Origin: Acidimicrobiia bacterium
GTDB taxonomy: Bacteria > Actinomycetota > Acidimicrobiia > IMCC26256 > JAOSJL01
Reading direction: 5' to 3'
DNA length: 64,000 nucleotides
NCBI GenBank assembly: GCA_027494115.1
Contig: JAOSJL010000001.1
Coordinates: forward strand, 2,241,001 to 2,305,000
In this document: in pieces, positions 8,422-23,307 of the stretch
How the letters are laid out: the number at the start of each line of letters is the position of its first letter
Position numbering within the stretch: the stretch's first letter is position 1
Notes under the pieces: generated by a model
The model's database searches: none
What the model was told of the DNA's origin: nothing
Seen by the model: only the letters and a program-made list of their open reading frames with translations
Made by a program: the position numbers and the translations under genes

Positions 8422-8568
8422 CTCTCCGCACGGAGTCTCGCCGGTGAACTCCCCGGGATGCCGACCCGACCTATCCGAGCGGGGCACAACGGGCCGCCCG
8501 GTACTCTCGGGCACACAGATCGTCGGTGGAAACTCTGTCGACAAGCTGGTCGAGACACGGGAGGACCG

Positions 8569-9720
8569 GTGCTGCGATTCCTGACGGCGGGTGAATCCCA
8601 CGGCCCGGCCCTCACCGTCATCGTCGAGGGACTCCCTTCCGGTCTCGAGGTGACGCTCGACGAAGTATCCGCCGAGTTGGCCCGCCGCCGTCTCGGTTTC
8701 GGTCGGGGACCGCGGATGCGCCTCGAGGCGGACGACGTCGAGATCCTCGGCGGTCTCCGCCACGGTCGCACACTCGGGTCGCCTGTTTCGGTGTGCATCC
8801 GAAACACCGAGTGGCCCAAATGGTCCGACGAGATGTCGCCACATCCCGGCACGCCGTCGGAACGGGCCACCCAGCCACGTCCCGGCCATGCGGACCTCGT
8901 CGGGATGCAGAAGTACGGCTTCGACGATGCCCGCGACGTCCTCGAACGTGCCAGCGCACGGGAGACGGCTGCGCGTGTCGTCGCCGGCGTCTTCGCCAAG
9001 AAGCTTCTCGACGCAGTGGGCGCCTCGGTCATCAGCCATGTGGTGGCGATCGGTATGGCCGTCGCCACCGCGGGTTCCCGACCGGGTCCTGACGACCTTG
9101 AGGCCGTCGACGCGTCACCGGTGCGCTGTTTCGCCGCGGACGACGAAGCCGCCATGATCGCCGAGATCGAAACTGCCGCGGCCCAGGGTGACTCACTCGG
9201 GGGCGTGATCGAGGTCCTCGGCTACGGGGTGCCGACGGGTCTGGGCTCACACGTCCACTGGGATCGGCGGATCGATGCACTCCTGGCCGGAGCTCTCACG
9301 AGCATCCAGGCGATGAAGGGCGTCGAGATCGGCGATGGATTCATCGGTGCCTCGCGACGCGGTTCGCAGGCACACGACGAAATCCTCTGGGACGCGACCA
9401 CCGGGGAGTACAGGCGCGCCTCCACACGCGCCGGCGGAACCGAGGGCGGGATGACCACGGGCGGTCTGCTCGTGGCGCGCGCCGCCATGAAGCCGCTCTC
9501 TTCGCTCAACCGCCCGGTGCTCAGGACCGTCGATGTCGACACCAAAGATGAGACGGTTGCCTTCAAGGAGCGCACCGACGTCACGGCCGTCCCCGCAGCC
9601 GGCGTCGTCGCCGAGACCATGACCGCCCTTGTCCTGGCCGACGAGGTGACGCGGAAGTTCGGCGGCGACTCCCTGGCTGAGCTCACGGCGAACCACCGTT
9701 CGTTCGTCGCCTCGCTGTGA
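8569..9720 (+). CDS. aroC: Chorismate synthase
   Basis: Last enzyme of the shikimate pathway: 5-enolpyruvylshikimate-3-phosphate to chorismate, using reduced FMN. The start FLTAGESHGPALTVIVEG contains signature 1 (GESHG). RPGHADLVGMQKYG and RASARETAARVVAG are family signatures, and SRRGSQAHDE and GGTEGGMTTGG line the active site. GTG 8569 with GGGAGGA upstream gives 383 residues; an upstream in-frame ATG at 8458 would add an unconserved tail. It starts the aroC-K-B-Q operon and overlaps aroK by 4 bases. A TACTCT near 8501 could be its -10. Confidence 0.96.
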   Translation: MLRFLTAGESHGPALTVIVEGLPSGLEVTLDEVSAELARRRLGFGRGPRMRLEADDVEILGGLRHGRTLGSPVSVCIRNTEWPKWSDEMSPHPGTPSERATQPRPGHADLVGMQKYGFDDARDVLERASARETAARVVAGVFAKKLLDAVGASVISHVVAIGMAVATAGSRPGPDDLEAVDASPVRCFAADDEAAMIAEIETAAAQGDSLGGVIEVLGYGVPTGLGSHVHWDRRIDALLAGALTSIQAMKGVEIGDGFIGASRRGSQAHDEILWDATTGEYRRASTRAGGTEGGMTTGGLLVARAAMKPLSSLNRPVLRTVDVDTKDETVAFKERTDVTAVPAAGVVAETMTALVLADEVTRKFGGDSLAELTANHRSFVASL

Positions 9721-10280
9721 GACCCACGTCGCCCGATCCACCGCATCTCGTGCTGGTCGGCCTGATGGGTGTCGGAAAGTCGACGATCGGCGCCGAGTGT
9801 GGGCGCCGACTCGAGCGCCCCTTCGTCGACATCGACACGATCATCGAGGAACAGGAGGGCACCACCGTGTCCGAGTTGTTCTCGTCGCGGGGCGAATCGA
9901 CGTTCCGCGACCGTGAACGGGAAGTGATCGCACGCGTGCTCGCGTCGACGGATTCGCAGGTCGTCGCGCCCGGGGGAGGTGCGGTGCTCGATCCGGGGAC
10001 TCGGGAGCTGTTGCGCAGTCAGGCGATTGTCGTGTGGCTACAGGCGCCGGTGGAGGTCCTGGTCCATCGGATCGGTGAGGGCGCGAACCGTCCCCTGCTC
10101 GACGACAGTCCGGCCGACACTCTCCACCGACTGGAGCAGGAACGCGATCACGCCTACAGGGAGGTCGCCCACGTCGTCGTCTCGTCGGAGCATGGTTCGG
10201 TGGCCGAGACGACCGATGCCGTGCTGGCCGCCTACGCCGCCACCGTCCGGCAACTCGGGGAGGCCGGATGCAAAGCGTGA
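9717..10280 (+). CDS. aroK: Shikimate kinase
   Basis: Phosphorylates shikimate at the 3-hydroxyl. The 187-aa P-loop kinase has Walker A LMGVGKSTIG, the shikimate-binding DIDTIIEEQ and FRDRERE, the Walker B-like VVAPGGGAV and the lid phrase NRPLL. GTG 9717 overlaps the aroC stop (GTGA), and its own 3' end overlaps aroB by 13 bases, so translation is probably coupled. Confidence 0.95.
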   Translation: MRPTSPDPPHLVLVGLMGVGKSTIGAECGRRLERPFVDIDTIIEEQEGTTVSELFSSRGESTFRDREREVIARVLASTDSQVVAPGGGAVLDPGTRELLRSQAIVVWLQAPVEVLVHRIGEGANRPLLDDSPADTLHRLEQERDHAYREVAHVVVSSEHGSVAETTDAVLAAYAATVRQLGEAGCKA

Positions 10281-11375
10281 CACTGAAGGCGGGCGGAGGG
10301 TACGAGGCGGTCATCGGAGCCGGCGTGATCGACCAGGCTCCCCGCGTGCTCGGTCGGCGCGCCCGGATCGCCGTTGTCACACAGGCCCTGGTCGCCGGTC
10401 ACCACGGCGACACGCTGCGGCGGTCTCTCGGCGGTACCGACGCCACCGTGGAGTTCTTCGAGATTCCCGAGGGCGAAGAGGCCAAGTCTCTGCACTGTGT
10501 CGAGGATCTCTGCGGCCGCTGGGCCCGCGGGGGTCTGTCGCGACGAGACGCGGTCGTGGGGCTGGGGGGTGGTGTCGTCGGCGACGTGGCCGGGTTCGCC
10601 GCTGCCGTGTACCACCGCGGTGTCGACGTGCTGCACATCCCGACGACCCTCCTGGCCCAGGTCGATTCATCGATCGGTGGCAAGACAGGCGTCAATCTGC
10701 GGGAGGGCAAGAACCTCGTCGGGGCGTTTCACCAACCGGTAGGGGTCCTGGCCGACATCGACACGCTCGCCACGCTGCCCACGTCCGACTTCCGCTCGGG
10801 TCTCGGGGAGGTCGCCAAGTACGCCTTCCTCGGTGGATCCGATGCGCAGGAAGTCGCGACGATCCTCGACTGTGAGCATGACGCAGTCCTGTCACGCGAT
10901 CCGCAGCTACTGGAGCGACTGGTGAGCGCGTGCGTGGCGATCAAAGCCGCCGTGGTCGACGCCGATGAACGTGAGGCGACCGGCGACCGCGCCGTGTTGA
11001 ACTACGGCCACACTCTCGGCCATGCGCTCGAAGCCGACGCTGGCTACACGTTGCGGCACGGCGAGGCTGTCGCGACCGGCCTCGTGTTCGCCGCCGAGTT
11101 GGCCCATGCCATGGGGCGTATCGACGCCATCGGCGTGGAGCGTCACCGACGCCTTGTCGCGTCGCTCGGCCTGCCGACCGAGGTGCCCGAGGGGGCGGAA
11201 GCCTCCGCCCTGATCGCGCACATGCGACGCGACAAGAAGGCAGCAGGGGGTCTCACGTTCGTCCTGGACGGGCCCGCCGGCCCGGAACTCGTCTCCGACC
11301 CGCCCCACGAGGCGATGGCTCGAGCTCTGGTCGCGGTGGGTGTGCGCGCCGGTGGCTCCGGCGTGCGGAGGCTGA
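10268..11375 (+). CDS. aroB: 3-dehydroquinate synthase (3' end unresolved)
   Basis: NAD- and metal-dependent cyclisation of DAHP to 3-dehydroquinate. GLGGGVVGDVAGFAAAVYHRG is followed by PTTLLAQVDSSIGGKTGVN and metal ligands in RAVLNYGHTLGHALE and LRHGEAVATG. The conserved domain ends near 11350, but the frame as written runs on to 11614 through aroQ. If one base is extra near 11345-11370 the gene ends at TGA 11373-11375, 4 bases before aroQ; if one is missing, aroB and aroQ would be fused. I place the end at 11375 on the more usual gene layout. Confidence 0.9.
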
Positions 11376-11379
11376 TCCC

Positions 11380-11826
11380 GTGGCGACGATCCTCCTGCTG
11401 TCCGGGCCGAACCTCAACCTCCTCGGTTCGCGTGAGCCCGAGATCTACGGCGACGCCGACCTCGATGCTCTCGTCGACATCGCCCGCTCGGCTGCATCCG
11501 AGCACGGCCACGACGTCGAGCACCTGCAGTCCAATCACGAAGGTGCGCTGGTCGACGCAGTCCAGAGCGCGCGTGGACGGTGTTCGGCCCTGGTCATCAA
11601 CCCGGGCGCGTTGACGCACTACTCCTACGCACTCGCCGATGCTCTGGCCGCCTACGACGGCGTGGCCATCGAGATCCACCTCTCGAATCCCTCCTCCCGC
11701 GAGGAGTGGCGCCGCCGGTCGGTGGTGGCGCCCCATGTCACCGGAACGGTGGCGGGTTTCGGGGCCACCGGCTACCGACTGGCTCTCGAGGCGGCGTGTG
11801 CCCTGCTCGAGTCGCCGGCCTCGTGA
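11380..11826 (+). CDS. aroQ: Type II 3-dehydroquinate dehydratase
   Basis: Dodecameric dehydratase making 3-dehydroshikimate. The 148-aa protein has the N-terminal LLLSGPNLNLLGSREPEIYG, LQSNHEGALVD, the loop VINPGALTHYSYAL with the catalytic Tyr/His region, and EIHLSNPSSREEWRRRS and GFGATGYRLAL at the C-terminus. GTG 11380 follows GGAG by 9 bases. This completes the local aro set (aroC, K, B, Q); aroE is not in the window. Confidence 0.95.
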   Translation: MATILLLSGPNLNLLGSREPEIYGDADLDALVDIARSAASEHGHDVEHLQSNHEGALVDAVQSARGRCSALVINPGALTHYSYALADALAAYDGVAIEIHLSNPSSREEWRRRSVVAPHVTGTVAGFGATGYRLALEAACALLESPAS

Positions 11827-11840
11827 ATCGAGCCGCTCGA

Positions 11841-11861
11841 TGAATCAGACGTGAATCAGAC
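11841..11861 (+). repeat. 11-bp tandem duplication at the aroQ-pepP junction
   Basis: TGAATCAGAC occurs at 11841-11850 and 11852-11861, directly before the pepP ATG at 11862. Confidence 0.8.
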
Positions 11862-13043
11862 ATGACGGGCGGTCGGCCCGCCCACGTCCCGGGGGCTCCC
11901 CTCGACACGGTTCCGCTGGACACGGTTCCGCTGGACACGGTTCCCCTGGACACGGTTCCCCTGGACACCGCGGGGCGTCTTCCCCGGCTCGTCGAGCGGT
12001 TCGACGAGATCGACGCGCTCGTGGTGACTCGCCTGCCCAACATCCGCTACCTCACCGGTTTCACCGGCTCCGCGGGAACGCTCGTGGTCGATGCCGACGG
12101 TGGGTCGCTGCTCTGCACCGACGGTCGGTACGCAGAACAGTCGAGACGCCAGGTGGAGGATGCGGGCGTCGGCACGCAGATCGAGATCGCCGTCACGGTC
12201 GCCGAGACGCACGCGGCGGTCGCGAACCACCTGTCGGATCGTCGGCGTGTCGGTCTGGAGGCGCACGGCCTGACGTGGGCCGCGCAACGCGGCTACGCGG
12301 AGGCCTTCGGTCCGGACCGCGATCTGGTGGCGACCGAAGGTCTCGTTGAAGCCCTCCGACGAAGAAAGGACCCCGGTGAGATCGCCCGGATCGCTGCTGC
12401 CTGCGCCATCGCCGACGAGGCCTTCGGCGTCGTGCGCGAACGTTTGGGCGACGGTTTCACCGAACGTGAGATTGCTCTCGATCTCGAGTTCGAGATGCGC
12501 CGACGAGGTGCGACTGCGGTGAGCTTCGATCCGATCGTCGCCTCGGGACCCAACGGCGCCATGCCCCACGCCCGACCCAGTGACCGCACGGTCCGGCACG
12601 GAGAGCTCGTCGTCTGCGACTTCGGGTGCATCGTCGACGGCTACTGCTCGGACATGACGCGCACGGTCAGCGTCGGACCGCCCGATCAACGTTCGAGAGA
12701 TCTCTATACGCTCGTAGCGTCGGCCCAGGCAGCCGGAGCGGCCGCGGTCGCGCCCGGCGTCGACCTCATCGCCGTCGACGCTGCCGCACGCACCCCGATC
12801 GTCGACGCGGGATACGGAGAGCAGTTCTCGCACGGTACGGGGCACGGGGTCGGCATCGAAGTCCACGAGGCGCCACGGGTCGCCCGGACCTCGAGTGGTA
12901 CCTTGCAGGTCGGCGACGTCATCACGGTCGAACCCGGGGTCTACCTGCCGGGCATCGGCGGCGTTCGCGTCGAAGACACCCTCGCCGTCACCGAGGAGGG
13001 TGCCGACACCCTCACGAACTCCCCGAAGGAACTCATCCTGTGA
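11862..13043 (+). CDS. pepP: Xaa-Pro aminopeptidase (M24B family)
   Basis: Cytosolic metallopeptidase that removes N-terminal residues before proline. The N-terminal domain carries [20 protein letters not shown]. The C-terminal pita-bread domain has the metal ligands in [48 protein letters not shown] and [10 protein letters not shown]. The first 40 residues contain a PLDTV repeat from 15-bp tandem units and are not part of the domain. ATG 11862 is the first available start. It overlaps efp by 4 bases; a pepP-efp-nusB order is common in actinobacteria and firmicutes. Confidence 0.94.
   Translation: MTGGRPAHVPGAPLDTVPLDTVPLDTVPLDTVPLDTAGRLPRLVERFDEIDALVVTRLPNIRYLTGFTGSAGTLVVDADGGSLLCTDGRYAEQSRRQVEDAGVGTQIEIAVTVAETHAAVANHLSDRRRVGLEAHGLTWAAQRGYAEAFGPDRDLVATEGLVEALRRRKDPGEIARIAAACAIADEAFGVVRERLGDGFTEREIALDLEFEMRRRGATAVSFDPIVASGPNGAMPHARPSDRTVRHGELVVCDFGCIVDGYCSDMTRTVSVGPPDQRSRDLYTLVASAQAAGAAAVAPGVDLIAVDAAARTPIVDAGYGEQFSHGTGHGVGIEVHEAPRVARTSSGTLQVGDVITVEPGVYLPGIGGVRVEDTLAVTEEGADTLTNSPKELIL
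11901..11968 (+). repeat. 15-bp tandem repeat in the pepP N-terminus
   Basis: Four copies (11901, 11916, 11931, 11946) of CTGGACACGGTTCCG-like units and a partial fifth encode PLDTV repeats. Copies differ at single bases, so they are not a simple assembly duplication. Confidence 0.93.
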
Positions 13044-13600
13044 ACGTCTCCACGAACGACCTCAAGAACGGAATGGTGCTCAACCTCCCCGAAGGCCTGA
13101 TGAGCGTTGTCGAGTTCCAGCACGTCAAGCCCGGCAAGGGCGGCGCGTTCGTGCGAACCAAGCTGAAGAACTTCCGGACAGGAGCGGTCGTCGACAAGAC
13201 CTTCCGGGCCGACGAGAAGGTCACAAAGGCCGTGATCGACAAGCGCAAGATGCAGTACCTGTACCGCGACGGCGCCGATCTGGTCTTCATGGACAACCAG
13301 ACCTACGACCAGATCCACGTGGAAGCGCAGCGGTTGGGCGACGCCGTCCAGTATCTGAAGGAGGGCGACGACGCGGTCCTGCCCACCTACGAGGACGAGG
13401 TGGTGGGCGTGGACCTCCCGGCGGCGGTCGTGCTCCAGGTCACCGCCACCGAACCGGGCATGCAGGGAGACCGTGTCTCGGGGGCCCGCAAACCGGCGAC
13501 TCTCCAGACCGGCCTGGTGGTTCAGGTGCCCCTATTCGTGGAACAGGGCGAAAGCGTGAAGATCGACACCCGTAGCGGCGAGTACCTCGAGCGGGCGTGA
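13040..13600 (+). CDS. efp: Translation elongation factor P
   Basis: Binds the ribosome between P and E sites and relieves stalling at polyproline. Three beta-barrel domains are visible: the KOW-like N-terminal domain with the tip loop VKPGKGGAF whose Lys enters the peptidyl-transferase centre, the central domain ([19 protein letters not shown]), and the C-terminal domain ([20 protein letters not shown], ending [11 protein letters not shown]). GTG 13040 overlaps the pepP stop. No efp-modification gene (epmA/B, earP or deoxyhypusine type) is seen here. Confidence 0.96.
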   Translation: MNVSTNDLKNGMVLNLPEGLMSVVEFQHVKPGKGGAFVRTKLKNFRTGAVVDKTFRADEKVTKAVIDKRKMQYLYRDGADLVFMDNQTYDQIHVEAQRLGDAVQYLKEGDDAVLPTYEDEVVGVDLPAAVVLQVTATEPGMQGDRVSGARKPATLQTGLVVQVPLFVEQGESVKIDTRSGEYLERA

Positions 13601-13604
13601 ACCG

Positions 13605-14000
13605 GTGGCTCCGAGGCGCGAGGCGCGCGAACGCGCACTGAGCCTCGGCTACGAGGCCGAGCAGCGCGGAGTGGATCTGGACGATCTGCTGAGCGACCTG
13701 CCCGCGGAGCCCGAGCCCTACGCCCGGGAACTCGCCGAAGGCGTCGCGCGGTGCCAACCGGAGATCGACGCTCTTCTCCGGGAATTCTCCCAACGCTGGA
13801 CACCGGAGCGGATGCCGGTCATCGACCGAGGGCTCTTGCGGCTCGGCACTTTCGAGTTGCTGCACTGCCCCGACGTCCCCACGCCGGTGGTGATCTCCGA
13901 GGCGGTGGCCCTGGCCAAGGAGTACTCGACCGAGGACTCCGGGCGCTTCGTGAACGGGCTACTGAGCCGGATCGCAGCGGAGACGCGCGCGGGGGTGTGA
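13605..14000 (+). CDS. nusB: Transcription antitermination factor NusB
   Basis: All-helical factor that binds boxA RNA with S10 in rRNA antitermination. The 131-aa protein opens [19 protein letters not shown], has [29 protein letters not shown], and ends [20 protein letters not shown] then FVNGLLSRI, all NusB signatures. GTG 13605 follows efp by 4 bases. Its stop overlaps the clpS start. Confidence 0.95.
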   Translation: MAPRREARERALSLGYEAEQRGVDLDDLLSDLPAEPEPYARELAEGVARCQPEIDALLREFSQRWTPERMPVIDRGLLRLGTFELLHCPDVPTPVVISEAVALAKEYSTEDSGRFVNGLLSRIAAETRAGV

Positions 14001-14359
14001 CCGTGTGTGCTGAGACCGTGTGTGCCGAGACCGTGGGTGCCGAGACCGTCACGCCCGAACGCCTCGAGCCGCCCCTCGAGGTCCCGGTCCCCGACGAGAT
14101 CGATCCCGACAAGGAGGTCGTTCCCGACAAGCCGTGGATCGTGATCGTGTGGAACGATCCGGTCAACCTGATGAGCTATGTCGTGTGGGTGCTGCGCAAG
14201 CTGTTCGGTTACTCCAAGGACAAGGCCACGAAGCTCATGATGGATGTTCACACGAAAGGCAGGGCTGTGGTCTCCCACGGGACGCGCGAGAAGGCCGAGA
14301 CCGACGTCGCCCGGCTCCACGCGCACGGCTTGTGGGCGACGATGCAGCGTGATTCCTGA
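13997..14359 (+). CDS. clpS: ATP-dependent Clp protease adaptor ClpS
   Basis: N-end-rule adaptor that delivers substrates to ClpAP/ClpCP. The ClpS core is [20 protein letters not shown], with [12 protein letters not shown] and [20 protein letters not shown] forming the rest of the fold. The N-terminal 40 residues are an acidic, repeat-containing extension from three 15-bp tandem units. GTG 13997 overlaps the nusB stop by 4 bases. The pairing with DUF2017 directly downstream is a known actinobacterial arrangement. Confidence 0.93.
   Translation: MTVCAETVCAETVGAETVTPERLEPPLEVPVPDEIDPDKEVVPDKPWIVIVWNDPVNLMSYVVWVLRKLFGYSKDKATKLMMDVHTKGRAVVSHGTREKAETDVARLHAHGLWATMQRDS
14000..14044 (+). repeat. 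15-bp tandem repeat in the clpS N-terminus
   Basis: Three copies of ACCGTGTGTGCCGAG (start 14000, 14015, 14030) with T/C and T/G differences encode TVCAE repeats immediately after the start codon. Confidence 0.93.
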
Positions 14360-14865
14360 TGCCCGAGATCTTCCGGGCGGTCCGTTCGGGTGTCGAGGTC
14401 CGTCTCGATTCCGATCAGGATCTGTTGCTGCGCCACGTGGCGGGTGAACTTCTCGGAGTTCTCGGCGAGCCCGCCGAGGGCCCCGGCGCCTCACCCGGCC
14501 TCGACCGCCTCTTCCCGCGGGCCTACCTCGATCCCACCGAGGAGAAGGCAGAGGAGGATTGGCAGAAGATGGTGCACGGCGATCTGCTCGAGGTGAAACG
14601 CGCCAACGGCCGAAGTCTCCTCGACGACCTCGACGCTCTCGCTCATGGTGGCGGGGGCGCCCGGGGAGTACTCCGGGTGGAGCAGGCCGAAGCATGGCTC
14701 GGCACGCTGAACGACGCGCGTCTGGTTCTCGGAACACGTTTCGAGGTCGACGAGGAGATCGACTACTCGACGCTCGACCCGGAGGATCCCGAGGGAGCGG
14801 CCAAACTCACGTACGGCTTCCTCACCTACCTCACGGGCGAGCTGGTCGACGCACTGTCGGATTGA
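14359..14865 (+). CDS. DUF2017 family protein (ClpS-associated)
   Basis: Actinobacteria-specific protein of 168 aa. Visible family features are EIFRAVRSGVEVRLDSDQ at the N-terminus, LFPRAYLDPTEEKAEEDWQ in the middle, and LNDARLVLGTR and YGFLTYLTGELVDAL near the end. The mycobacterial homologue beside clpS has been linked to oxidative-stress regulation; whether this one has that role cannot be read from sequence. It overlaps clpS by one base. Confidence 0.85.
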   Translation: MPEIFRAVRSGVEVRLDSDQDLLLRHVAGELLGVLGEPAEGPGASPGLDRLFPRAYLDPTEEKAEEDWQKMVHGDLLEVKRANGRSLLDDLDALAHGGGGARGVLRVEQAEAWLGTLNDARLVLGTRFEVDEEIDYSTLDPEDPEGAAKLTYGFLTYLTGELVDALSD

Positions 14866-14884
14866 GGTGCGCTGTCGGATTGAG
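14851..14884 (+). repeat. 18-bp period tandem duplication at the DUF2017 stop codon
   Basis: GCACTGTCGGATTGAG (14851) and GCGCTGTCGGATTGAG (14869) repeat with an 18-bp period; the first copy contains the stop codon. Confidence 0.85.
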
Positions 14885-14967
14885 CGGTCCGCTCGGCGGC
14901 GACCGTCAGATATGGTCCCGTCACCGAGCACCCGACGCACACACGTGATGCGCACACCAGAAAGGTC

Positions 14968-15873
14968 ATGACCGTGGGATACCTCGACGACAAGACGATC
15001 GCGATCACCGGCGCCGGCCGGGGCATCGGACGGGCCGTGGCATTGTTGTGCGCGCAGGAAGGCGCCAACGTCGTGGTCAACGACTACGGCGTGAGTATGG
15101 ACGGCCAGGACCCGTCGAGTGAGGTCGCGGATGCCGTCGTGGCCGAGATCACCGGGGATGGTGGTCGTGCGGTGGCTGTGGCCGACTCGGTGACCACGAT
15201 GGAGGGCGGTGCCCGGATCGTCCAGACGGCGGTCGACACCTACGGCACCATCGACGGCGTCGTCTGCGTCGCGGGGATCCTTCGGGAGCGGATGCTCTTC
15301 AAGATGTCCGAGGAGGAGTGGGACCCCGTCATCGCCACCCACCTCAAGGGGACCTTCACCGTCTTTCGGGCCGCGGCACCGATCATGCGCGAACAGCGCT
15401 CGGGGACCCTGCTGGCGTTCACCTCGGGTGCGTTCGTGGGGAGTGTGGCGCAGGCCAACTACTCCGCGGCGAAGGGTGGGATCGTCTCACTCGTACGCAG
15501 CGCCGCAGCTGGAATGCACAAGTACGGCGTGACGTCCAACGCCATCGCTCCGATCGCCAAGAGCCGCATGTCGGCGAACGTCCCCATGGAGATCGAGATG
15601 GGCGAGCCCGAGGACGTGGCGCCGATGGTGGCGTACCTGCTCGGCGACGATGCCCGTGACGTGACGGGTCAGGTGTACACGGCCGTGGGCGGGCGGGTGG
15701 CCGTGTGGAACCAGCCGTCCGAGGTCCGCGAGATGCGCACCGAGGGCCGCTGGACTCCCGAGGAGCTGGCACGCCGACTCCCCGACGAGGTCGGACAGGA
15801 GCCGATGCCGCTCATCGAGCGTATCGAGGAGATGGCCGCCGCCGCGGCGTCGGGCGACACCCCGAACGCCTGA
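14968..15873 (+). CDS. Short-chain dehydrogenase/reductase (SDR)
   Basis: NAD(P)-dependent oxidoreductase of 301 aa. It has the Rossmann motif TGAGRGIG (residues 14-21), the VVNDYG acidic residue after beta-2, Ser153, and the catalytic Tyr165-Lys169 (YSAAK). The C-terminal extension of about 50 residues and the VNDYG phrase resemble the dehydrogenase domain of peroxisomal-type multifunctional enzyme 2, suggesting a 3-hydroxyacyl-CoA or related substrate; that is a guess. ATG 14968 follows GAAAGG. It stands alone before the pyr operon. Confidence 0.85.
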   Translation: MTVGYLDDKTIAITGAGRGIGRAVALLCAQEGANVVVNDYGVSMDGQDPSSEVADAVVAEITGDGGRAVAVADSVTTMEGGARIVQTAVDTYGTIDGVVCVAGILRERMLFKMSEEEWDPVIATHLKGTFTVFRAAAPIMREQRSGTLLAFTSGAFVGSVAQANYSAAKGGIVSLVRSAAAGMHKYGVTSNAIAPIAKSRMSANVPMEIEMGEPEDVAPMVAYLLGDDARDVTGQVYTAVGGRVAVWNQPSEVREMRTEGRWTPEELARRLPDEVGQEPMPLIERIEEMAAAAASGDTPNA

Positions 15874-15905
15874 CGCGCTCCTGCTATTCTCGTTGGCGAC
15901 CGTGA

Positions 15906-17501
<1,596 letters not shown>

Positions 17502-17509
<8 letters not shown>

Positions 17510-18860
17510 CACGCGGTTGTCGGACACGCGTTCTTCGGACATGCGTTCCGCGCATCCGGCCCGCGCCTCGCGGGGACTGTTCATCGCCGGGGGCGAGATC
17601 GTCGACAGCACCGGAACGCGGCGCGGCGACGTGCGCATCACCGACGGCGAGGTCGTCGAGATCGGTTCCGATCTCGACGTCGCCGACGAGCTCGTGCTCG
17701 ACGCCGGCGGGTGTGTGGTCTCTCCGGGCCTTGTCGACCTGCACACCCATTTGCGTGAACCAGGTGACGAGTTGGCCGAGACGATCGAGACGGGTGCGCG
17801 CGCCGCGGCACTCGGCGGGTTCACGGCGGTGGTGGCGATGCCCAACACCCGACCGGCGCTCGACGACGCGACCGTCGTGGGTTCGGTGCTCGCACGCGGT
17901 GCCCGCAGCATCTGCGACGTGGCGTCGTCGGCGACGATCACGAAGGAGCGCGCGGGGCGAGAGCTGTCGCCGATGGGAGAGCTCCACGACCTGGGAGTGC
18001 GCATCTTCACCGACGACGGGAGCTGCGTCGCCGACGCCGGAGTGATGCGCAACGCCATGGCGTACACCACTGCGCTGCCGGGTGCCGTGATCGCTCAGCA
18101 CGCCGAAGACCCGGCACTCGCCCGCGGTGGCCACATGCACGAGGGCGACTGGTCGAGTCGTCTGGGGATCCCGGGACGGCCGGCGGCGGCCGAGTCGGTC
18201 ATCGTCGCCCGCGACATCGAGTTGGCACGCCTCACCGGCGCCCGCCTCCATGTTCTGCACTGCTCCACGGCCTCGGCGGTGAAGCTGATCCGCGAGGCCA
18301 AGGCGACGGGAGTGGCGGTGACCGCCGAGGTCGCTCCTCACCACTTCACGCTCACCGACGCCGAGTGCGCCACGTTCGATCCGCTGTTCAAGGTGCACCC
18401 GCCGCTGCGAACGGCCGAAGACATCAGCGCGCTGATCGAGGGGCTCTTCGACGGAACCATCGACGCGATCGCCACCGACCACGCTCCCCATCCTGCCGAA
18501 GCCAAGGATCAGCCCTTCGAGGAGGCCCCGCCGGGCATGCTCGGTCTCCAAACGGCTCTCGCTCTCACGATCACCCAACTCGTCGAGCCCGGGCACCTGT
18601 CGCTCGAGCAGGCATTGGCGCTGCTCTCCTGGCAGCCCGCGGCGATCGCCGGCCTGGAGGAGCACGGGACGGTCATCGGCCCGGCCTCTCCCGCGAACCT
18701 CTGCGTGTTCGACCCCACAGCGACCTGGGAGGTCGATTCCGACGCGCTGGCGAGCCGTTCCCGCAACACGCCGTTCGTCGGCCGAACGCTTCTGGGCCGG
18801 GTCCGTCACACCGTTCTCGGCGGTGAGCCGGTCGTGATCGACGGGGTGGCACAGCGATGA
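17502..18860 (+). CDS. pyrC: Dihydroorotase
   Basis: Zinc amidohydrolase cyclising carbamoyl aspartate. Metal ligands are in GLVDLHTHLREPG, VIAQHAEDPALA, HVLHCSTASAV and the aspartate of IATDHAPH; TAEVAPHHFTLTD and GLQTALAL are also conserved. ATG 17502 lies inside the pyrB end and gives an N-terminus with SDTR/SDMR repeats from three 15-bp units; the conserved fold begins near GLFIAGGEIVD. It is a class I, AllB-like long form of 452 aa. Confidence 0.95.
17505..17549 (+). repeat. 15-bp tandem repeat in the pyrC N-terminus
   Basis: Three diverged copies of TCGGACACGCGTTCT (start 17505, 17520, 17535) encode SDTR-like repeats directly after the start codon and span the pyrB stop. Confidence 0.88.
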
Positions 18861-20003
18861 GCGCTGCTCCTGGCACATCGCCGGGCACGTCCGACGAGCG
18901 GCGCGATCCCATCCCCGCTCGACTGGTTCTGGCCGACGGCGAGGTCTTCGAGGGAGAGGCGGTCGGATACCTGCCCGACGAGGAGGACGGCGGGATCGCC
19001 GCGGGCGAGGTCGTGTTCAACACCGCCCTGGCCGGGTACCAGGAGATCCTGACCGACCCGTCGTATTCCGGCCAGATCATCACGTTCACGTATCCCCAGA
19101 TCGGGAACTACGGCGTGAACCCCACCGACGCACAGTCGGCGGGTGGCCACTGTCGCGGGATGGTGGTACGCGATCTGGCCGCGCACCCCTCGAACTGGCA
19201 GGCGACCGGCTCGCTCGGCGATCTTCTGCGCGAGCAGAAGATCCCGGCGATCAGCGGCGTCGACACGCGACGCCTCACCCGCCACCTGCGGGATCGCGGC
19301 GCCGTACCCGGCGCATTCGGTCCCGCCGACGTGGATGTGCTCCGGGCCGCGGCCATCGCCGACGGGGGGACGCTCGGTCGCGATCTCGTGGCCGGGGTCA
19401 CCACGTCGAAGCCGTACCGTCACGGCGACCCCGATGCGCCCTTCCACGTCGTCGTTCTCGACTACGGCGTGAAGCGGACGATCCTCGACCACCTGGCATC
19501 GTCGGGGTGCTTCGTCGAGGTGCTGCCGGCCTCCACGTCGGCCGACGACGTTCTCGCCCGCTCGCCGGACGGGGGTCGTCCTGTCGAACGGCCCGGGCGA
19601 CCCCTCGGCCGTCCGGGGAGCCGACGCGACCGTGGCTTCCCTGATCGGCTCTGTTCCCGTATTCGGAATCTGCCTGGGACACCAGATCCTGTCGTTGGCG
19701 CTGGGGGCCCGTACCTACAAGCTCCCGTTCGGCCACCACGGTGGGAATCACCCGGTGCAGGGTGTCGACGGTGGGCGTGTCGAGATCACGAGTCAGAATC
19801 ACAACTACGCCACCGACCGGTCCACGTTGCCTGCGGGTGTTTCGGCGACCCACGTCAACCTGAACGACGGAGTCCTCGAAGGCCTCGCGGTGGACGCCGA
19901 GCGGGCGTTCTCGGTGCAGCACCACCCCGAGGCGGCACCGGGCCCCAACGACGCCGCCCACCATTTCGAGCGCTTCACCGAACTCATGGAACGAGGCCGG
20001 TAG
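18857..20003 (+). CDS. carA: Carbamoyl-phosphate synthase small (glutaminase) subunit (frame broken once)
   Basis: Supplies ammonia from glutamine to CarB. The N-terminal domain has [21 protein letters not shown] and [16 protein letters not shown]. The class I amidotransferase domain has [11 protein letters not shown], nucleophile Cys in [15 protein letters not shown] and HHPEAAPGP. Its frame breaks at the G run 19571-19575: deleting one G (or adding two) gives [12 protein letters not shown] and 381 codons. GTG 18857 overlaps pyrC by 4 bases. Confidence 0.94.
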
Positions 20004-20004
20004 G

Positions 20005-23303
<3,299 letters not shown>

Positions 23304-23307
23304 GACG

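Noticed and set aside
8421..8568. A small gene between the PilP-like gene and aroC
   Set aside because: No frame with a plausible start, ribosome site and conserved content; only a possible aroC promoter and leader.
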